Assembly: GCA_932294295.1 (NCBI GenBank)
Contig: OW028584.1
Span: 35,659,969 to 35,723,968 of the forward strand
DNA: 64,000 nt
From: Alitta virens
Taxonomy: Eukaryota > Annelida > Polychaeta > Phyllodocida > Nereididae
Reading direction: 5' to 3'
Part shown: piece after piece, positions 37,301 through 46,300 of the stretch
How the letters are laid out: each line of letters begins with the position of its first letter
How positions within the stretch are numbered: the first letter of the stretch is position 1
Position numbers and translations under genes: made by a program
The notes under the pieces: model-generated
Told to the model about the DNA's origin: nothing
Seen by the model: the letters and a program-made list of their open reading frames with translations, nothing else
Databases searched by the model: none

Positions 37301-40300
37301 TATTTATTTGCTTCTCTCAGCATGAGTTGACTGTAAATTCATGTTTCATATCATACTAGAAATACCGAAAAGTATGAAATATATACTTATGAAAGTAAAG
37401 TCAAAAGATGTGAAGATTTTGACATCTCTTGAAATAGATAAGTAGCAATTTGTGAATACTTGCATTTTAAGCCACTGCTGAGATAATTTTCAGGCTGAAG
37501 CTGCAAAATACCACGTGGAATTCATATTTCTTAGCTGGATAATTGATTTTCAACTGGTTTCATAGAGTTATTTTGAGATTTTTCACTCCAGAATTAGCAA
37601 GAGGCAACTAAAGATGCTTTACTTTACAAATAGTGCCAAAGGTAATCGTTATCATACAACCATGTGTTGCCTACTTAGTAATACACTCCTATCACATTGC
37701 AAACTTCAGTTTTCCACTTTGGAATTTGGTAAACAACTCTTAAAATAATTTGTTAGTAGCAGCAGGAGGAAAGGAACAAATTGATGCAGTCACCTAAATA
37801 TACCCTCTAACATCTATTATAGGGTTGGGTATATATATATATATAAAACAGTCATGCTTCGTTTATTGCACTAATGACTATATGGATGCTACATTCTCAC
37901 TCTGTTTTCATAACAAAAATGGAGACAAAACTATCAAACCAATGCTTACCAACCCATTACTACCCTTCAGTTAGGAGTGGTGTAATTTCGCCCCCAGTTT
38001 AACCAGTTGTTAATGGTGCACGGTCAGATCATTTGTCTTTGCAGAAACCTTGACTGAACAAGCACAGCAGCTCCAGATAGTCCCAGACAGCTGCCTGTGA
38101 TGGGGGCATTGATACATCACCAGGGAGAAAGATCACTCTATGAAATAAAGGGTTGGGGGTGAATAACAAGGGGGAGGTAACACTTTATGGTTGTTCCCAC
38201 AAACAAGGGTAATATTACAGGAAGGTCATGGGAATATTACAGTAGGTTAAGGTCATATTACACATGGATGTTTGGGATTACCTAGAAAAGCTTCAAGTAT
38301 GATCGATAATGCTAGCAATGTCATATCATGGATGTATTTACATCCATGGTCATATCATCAATTGAAATAACATAACCTTGATTAACATAACACATGCATA
38401 CAAACAGGTTTGTTGTCAAAATATGACTAGGTAACATTATGAATTTACTTGCCAGAACAAATCTGATGGTTTTCTGAAGACTCCTAACATTACCAAGAAC
38501 TAATGTCTAATGTCTCAATGCTACTGGGTCTGAAGCTTAGTCAGCTGAAATGACCTCTGCCAGAGGCAGACGTAATAATGAGATGATAAGGCTTGGAGTC
38601 CACACCATGATGAACGTTTACCCCATGAGTGAGGTTATTTACTTGCCTCAGCGTAAACGTCTCATGCAACATCCAGCTAGGATGATGCTCTTGAAGAGTG
38701 CCCCGACCGGGGATCGAACCGGGACCTTCAGCATGTCAAAGTTATATTACTGTTTTCTGGGTTAAAGTTGCTCTGATAGAGGTATTCTTTATTTATTGAG
38801 TTGTCTGAGGTTTCGGGCAATCCATCGTATTTGTTTGTGAAATCTGCTGATAACAAAGATTTCCAAAAAAAAAACTAATTTCATTATATTCAATATTCAT
38901 TTGATTTCATTTAAGAAATTTCAAAACTCCTGAAAACTTTGAATTTGACAGGAGATGATTTGATTCAGTTCATCTTGATTTATTTCAATATGAGATCATA
39001 TCCTTGCTGAGTATAGAAGATCATATCAAATTTGATTTAGAGCCAGGTATTTTGATATAACCTGCCATCTGTCTGAAACACTTATCTTAATCCAACCAAC
39101 AGTTGCATGGGTAATTGGATATGCAACTTTTTTTTTGCAGAAAACAGCCATATTCCATCTTACATAATAAAGAAAACTTCAAGACACCATCTGGGAGATG
39201 TGTAAAAACTGTTCTAATCAAGAGCTTCTGTATCACAATTGTAGTGAATGCTTCACTGATCCAAACTATATAATGAATTATCCAGAACCCTCGACATATG
39301 AGATGAAGAGAAGAGGAACATATGAGATACAGACCTACAGGGAGGGCAAAATGGAAAGGGTGAAGCATCTGTAGCCAGTCGTTGGTTGCTGCACCAAATG
39401 ATGTAAGGGTGGTCTGAGTAATCCATTAACTTAGGTTACCAAACACAAGTAGTTGTGGTGCTATGATGAAATGAGGCAAGATTAGCAAACACGCTGAAGT
39501 TGGAGAATATGTGATGATGCTTCTTATATTATTACACTTTCAAATATAGCTTAGCCTAATACAGTATCTCCAGTTGTTTTGGATTTCATACAAAAACTGG
39601 GTGGCATTAGAATGACTTTAAGCATTACCAGCTCCATTGGAAACTTTCAAAAGTCTTAGGTGCAATTGCCAGCCCAGACATTCTTCAAAAGCTAGAGAAA
39701 GTGTAAATGTAGATTGGTAGATAGCTATGGAGAGTGCGGCTCCCTACAGCAAGTTCTTGCTGCTGAACTTGAGAAACTAAATGAAAGAGCAATATGATTA
39801 GTTTGCAATGATTATGATAGCAACCAACTACTAGAAAGAACATGTAAAGATAAAAGCTTTATGTAACAAGGAAAACTAGTCTAGCATAATATGTTAACAA
39901 AGTACTCCATGACATGGCAAGACCTATCACAGGCTCATTCTTCACTAGGCAGATTACGCCATATGAGATGAAAGATAATCTTAAGCTAGTCAAGCCTGTT
40001 TACAACACTATGCAATATGGTTCCCCGATTTGGAATTATTTACCTGTTGTGTTGAACTAAAACAAGTGTAAATGAATTGGCTAAGTTCAAAGATTTATTT
40101 ATACGTTGTTCCTTGGAAAGTTGTAATTGTGGATCATGAATAATCTGTCAGAAAAATAATTGCTTAGTTAAGTCATAATCTCATTCTAATCATCTGTATA
40201 TATATATCTTCTTTCCATTGTTATTGTTATTTTTACCAGTCGGCTAAAGCTTAATAGCTTATGTGGTTTTTTTGTTTTGTCTTGCACCTCTGACCATAAA

Positions 40301-43300
40301 TAAAGTTTTATCATGAAGTGAGGAAAAGGAGTCCACCCATGTGACAAATTTACCCCATGGGTGGGATCTTTTACTTGCCTCAGCATAGACAGCGAGTACA
40401 AGGGACCGCCAATTTAACGTCTCATCTGAAGTACGTCCAGCTAGGATGTTGCTCATGAAGGGAGCCCTGGGATTGAACCCGGGACCTTCAGAGGAGCAGG
40501 CGAGCGCCTTACCGCTAGACCACCCATGCTGTAAATGTAAACAATTTGGTATTTAATTGCTGAACTTGTGTTGACCATATTATATCAGGTACTTTTGCCC
40601 CTAATATATTGTCGTATGAGAAAACAACAAACCAGTGAAACTGAGACTACAAACGAAAAGTTAAGGCAACAGTCATAAAAGCAACTTAATCATGTCAGAC
40701 ACTATCAGACAGAAATTGAACTTAAATCGAAGCAAGCTACGATAGGAGACTGACAATCAAAGAATGCAAAACAAATGAAGTTAATACTGAAGTAACAAGA
40801 GAGTAGGCCTAGGATTGGATGCATTCAAAGCATTGCTGAGATAACCCACAACAGCAATTGTTAGGGTTCTTGTCACTTCCACACCCCAAACCCTTAACTA
40901 CAAAAGGGTGAGAGTCCATTCATAAAATGTATGGCCCTTTGCGCTGTCAAGCACTGACCTACATCTGGACCTGTCTGGCTTTGGTTATCTCTTATGTAAG
41001 ATGTGTATCTCTTCTCTCCTCCCTCTACAGGGCTGTGGATTGTGAATACAAGGTGGAAAAGGGGTTTCTGTATCCATTTAAGAGGGTTGCAACGGAGGGG
41101 CAAGAGAGGTACCAGATTGGGGTGGTCCCAAAGTGTTCGACAGACAAACAGAAAGATAAAGACAGACACACAAAAGATCGAGCAGCTACATAGACAAACA
41201 GACTAGCAATTTCAAGATAGACTCAACTGGGTAGCATGTCAGAGCGGGTGGACACCTAAAGTGATATTTTTGAAAATAATAATTTCCAGTGGTAGACCTT
41301 ATGTGATTTCCAACACCAAATTTGTGAAAATGTTTATGCATGTTTACAGTGACTTCTTCTTCCAATGTATATAGAAATTTCTCAGGTACCTCAATTTCTG
41401 TACTATTTTCAGTTGCTGAGAAATGTGATGGAACCATTTCCATGATATTTGACAGGACAGCTGTGTGTAATTTTGTAGCAATCTGAATTGCAGACTAACA
41501 CAACGGAATTTGAACAATATTGAAGTGATTAAAAGAGAAGTTCTCAACTGTTCATGTAGTGTTTATGTCCAAAACGTATGCTAAGAATCAATGAATTGCA
41601 TCGATAGATGATTATTTGCAGTTTGAAAAACTGTACATAGTTATTGTGAAAACAGTTGCCAAAAATATCGTAATAAGTACAAGGAATAAGTGACAAATTT
41701 GAGAAATCGTGATAAAATTTCATTTTGAAGTGTCATAGGTCATTGACCTGTGTTTATCGCTTGTTGGGCATGTGATCTCACTGATCTGCGTTTTGTAACG
41801 TCATTACCCTTCACTGCTTTGACAGCCTACGTCGTTGGCGTAAATGACGGCCGTTGGGGCGTCGTTTTCCCCTCAACACTGGGCGAAATGGGGCGACTTG
41901 AAACGCAGAAAGAGCGCGTAAATCAAGGCGATGTCAAAATGGAATGGGGAGACCAGTGTGCAGCTGATAGTGGCCACACATAGTGCAAATATAATCCGTT
42001 GCTGCCCAAACAGCTCATGTCCAACACATCTCTTTAACCCAGTCAATTCTAGCATTCGAATTAGCATCAGATTTTGGACAGTTTAGAATAATCAAAGGAT
42101 AGGGTAACATTTATAAGGAGTCCTGGTTGTGTAACAATTATTAATTGGGAAAGTCTCATCTACATTATTATGTACGCTGGCTGGTCTTAAATTGGAGTTA
42201 CACTGTACTTCAAACCATTAGTTCAGCTGAACATATACTTCCAATTAGAATTATTCCGAGTCTCTTGGCCTCACATGCAATTCATTCAACCAATGACCTT
42301 TCAATTAAGTGCAAGCATCCTGTTGGCTGATGTCACTTTAATGGCTCACTGGCAGGTCACTTGATTGGTTAATGGCTTCAACCATGGCTATTTGGTGGCT
42401 TAGGCAAAGGTGTTAGCCATCAGAGTGAGTCTCAATTGATGGACATGGCTAATGGATGAATGCTGTCCGTCCATCAAGAACTGTCTCTCGCACTGTCTCT
42501 CTTTTAACACAAAGCATTAGAGTCAGTGAGAACTGGCCAGATAATGCCAGATAGAGCCATCAGTTGAGACAGGTGTACATGTATATGGCTGAGAGGCCCA
42601 TCACTTCATCCCTGCATTCTGTTGTTGGTGCTAAGGTTGGGAAAGGTAGTTGCATAGCTAAGATAGGACTCAAATAGCCATGATGTATCGATAAAAAAGT
42701 ATGACACAAAAAATAAAGATTTAAAGCATACACAGGAAGTTGTTGTCACACTGTCTGCCTGGCCTTTGTCTTAAGGAAATTGATGATGAACTTAAGGATG
42801 CGTCCTTGCAACCTCAGCAGCCATCCTATGCCCTCTCATCTTCTTGCAGTGCCAATAACGTGCACCTGTGATGCACTTTCTGGTTGGTGAAGTCTTAACT
42901 AATAAAGACCCCTGTCAATTTCATTAAATTGGATGCACCTGTCTAAGATGTATATTCTTAATCAGTGTGCCTAACATGATTAAATTTTCAGCCAAAAAAA
43001 AAAATTGCACATAAACATTCAAAAGCATGCACCAGCGCTGCATGCACAACTTCAGCTAGACAGACAAAAAGTCTGAGACTATCGGAAAGAGCTAGATGGA
43101 TATTTCAAGCATCACAGAACATCCAGAGGAGAGGATGAGTGAGAGAAAATATCAATAAAGTCGACAGAAGGGGCATTTCTATAACTTGTCTACCAGCCGT
43201 ATTTCATTTTTGAGGCCATCAACTGGAAACCTCTTCTGCCAAAGTGCGGGTCAGCTTGGCCACACATCGTCTCCATCTCCAGAATGTTGACCTGTGCCTG

Positions 43301-46300
43301 AAAAAATGCTGAATTTTGAGGAAATCCAGGTGCCCAGAACTGACTGAAGGGGTTCTGGGTGTAGCTGATTTAGCCCCAAATGTTCACTAGACCCCCATAA
43401 ACCCTTCAACTTGATCATTAGCCCAGATATATCGCTCACCCTCATGTCATTTTATTGACTGTTTTTCACTACAACTTTGTTTCATACGCAGAAAACATCT
43501 GATCGGCAAGGGTTAAGATGTCATGAAACTTGTTCATGTTTTCGACAAAAACCAGTCTTACTAGTTTCTATTGTTCATTGTTCTATCACAAAAGAAGGCT
43601 CAACAATCAAAGTTCATGCTGCACAAAAGTTGCCTGTATCTGCTCACTGTTTTCCTGACGTGTCCTGAAAAATGATTGTAGACTAGTCTGTAATCATTAG
43701 TTCTGGAGAAACTCTTCAAAAGGTTAGTGGCTTTTATTGCTATGTCTTGTAATAAATTATTTGTGTTTTGGCCCTTATGCAGATCTGATGCTCAGTCATT
43801 GTAAGTTCCAGTGCCAGAGTCACCATTGTTTTGAATTCCTGGTCATTAATGTGTGGTAGCTCTTTGGTTTAAATCTAATTATGCAGGCAATCATTTTTGT
43901 CAACATTGTACTTTGCTTTCTTGGCCTAAGAATAAATTAAGTTAAATCACATCAGCAAAGTAATCAGGGTTAGGGTTAAGGATTAGCAAGGTAATCTGTG
44001 ATGTCACGTGACGTTTGAATTGTATTTGACTACATTTCATAGCGTTTTACAGGGAGCAAATACTATGAAATGGAGAGTTTAGCTGAACAAGAATCGAACA
44101 TAAAAAGTTGATGAGGACATTGACGTAAGTAGTACCATCTTTTGTGTCAAATGTGTTTCTGCACTGTCTGTCTGTCTATTGTGAAATGTAATCCATCTTT
44201 TGTCTGTCTTTGGATAGTCTCTATACACGTGGGCGTGGTTTTCCCTCACAGACCAATGACCTTCGACCCAAAGGTCACCTGCTTCCAAATTCCAAAATGG
44301 CCGACAGCGAGTGGAACAGGTTTTCTCTTTGAGCAGAATATTGAAAGGTAACGTCAGCAGAACGTCAGGAAGACGTCAAAATAACGTCAACGCAACGTGA
44401 TGTTTGAAGGCAGGGTGAGGGCAACTGGACGTGCAATTGGGGTTAGTCAGCAGGAAGGAAGCTCCCCCTAGTGGCTGAACAGGTAAACATCAGTAGTTCA
44501 TCCTGTGTTGATTAATTGAACATACCACGTGGGTAGATCAATAGAGGACAGAAAAACAGGCAAGGTCAGAGACAGACAGAGAGACAGTCAGTGGAACTGG
44601 AGACAGACTAACGAAAAAGTGACGCCGCTAAGAGGGCGAAAGATAGCCAGATGAAGGCTGTCACTTAGCACTAAAATACTATCAGTCCAGCGAAATGATA
44701 AATAGACTGACAGAAAACAAAATGTGGCAGACAAGAGAAAGAAGAAAGAAATTTGATGATGGCATAGATAGATAAGCAAAAAAAGACTGACAGAATGGAG
44801 AAATGGGACAGACAGGAGCAGGTGGAAATTTTTTCTAATCATTATTATTTCCTTTATTTCACCACCATTGTAATCTAGATAATTATTATGTTTATTATAT
44901 GAGCTATATATGCCACTTGGCATCAACTTAATATATATGTTTTTTTTGGTTTTTTTGTGCAACTGTATTAACTGATATGAATCAATGAAATGAATTAATA
45001 AAGCAACACCTGCATCAACGTCAAAAAAGAATTACCAGAGATAGTAGCTAAAATGAGTTTTTTTTTTTAAATACTGACAATGAAGAGTGCACAGCTATAC
45101 CGTCTGCCAGCTGACAGCCAGAAACAAAGATGCAATCTGTATTCCTTAACTGAAATCACTATTTCTCAATGTTAGACTTCTTGGACAACTAAGGAAGCCA
45201 TTCTTTTAGTGATTCATTGAATCCAACCCCTACCCTTTTCCCTTGTTCCCAAGAGAAATTTCATTGGACCAACTAAATCAGTTAACCATTCCACTGATGC
45301 TTGGTACTGATGCAAGCCATCCCGCATCACCTACATCAGTGGATACAGAGGCTGGGGGCCACAACGCCCCCTTAATCTGCTGAGCTCATCACTACCTGGG
45401 TACATTGCAGTTTTGGGGTAAATTCATTGGTTGAATTTCTTGCTGCTTCAAAGCAAAAACCTTGAAAAAGGTAAGATTAGAAGAGAGCAATATTTTACTT
45501 CACCTGATGCATGTCAGTGACTCTTTCTCATGACATAAGTGGATCTGATGCCAGACATAAAAAGATACTTATCCATCAAATTTTGGCAACTCAAGTTGAA
45601 ATTAATGGCAGTAAAGGATCAACTTGACAGGTTAAACAGTACTTAGTAGTTCACCATTTCGACATCAGTTTTCTCAACATTTAACAGGTCTAAATGGTAG
45701 AGTGGTATGGTCTGTGAGATGCTATACAAATAATGACAAGAAGCACAAATGTCAATCAATCAATCAAAAAAACCTTCTACTGAGTTTGATCATAATCCAT
45801 TTTGGTCAATTTGAAGTCATATTTCCATCAGACCCTCTAAAAAGAATTTCCCATGCAGTCACTTAGACAAAGAAATGGTGGCCTTAATAATGACCTGGAC
45901 TCAAGTTGGGGCGCCATTTTAAATGATTACCATACGTTGTTACAAAGAACAGAAACTCACCCAAAAGTCCTTTAAAAATAATGTATTGTATTACTGAGGA
46001 AATAGACAGCAGTTCATATGATCCTGAAGAAAAGTAACATCAACTTAAACTAAATGGAAATGTTCAGTACATACATTTGAAGGCAATCAGAAGGGATTAT
46101 CTTTTAACAACAACACATGTGGGCAAAGTGTTTCCACTTTCAATCTGCTAAAAGTTACAAAAAATCCTGTCATGTGATATTGACAGGAAATAGTAAGTTA
46201 TTCAATTAGTTTATAGGAAAAGTATTATGAGTTCAAATCTAACATAGACTACAAGGCTGCCCTCTAGTGGTAAGGAAATGAAATAGCTTCCCTAGTGGCT

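Noticed and set aside
43969..43980. TTAGGG-like pair as interstitial telomere repeat
   Set aside because: Only two units; expected by chance.
44292..44345. ATGGCCGACAGC start with good context as a first exon
   Set aside because: The frame stops after about 11 codons, and the only donor-like site lies beyond that stop.
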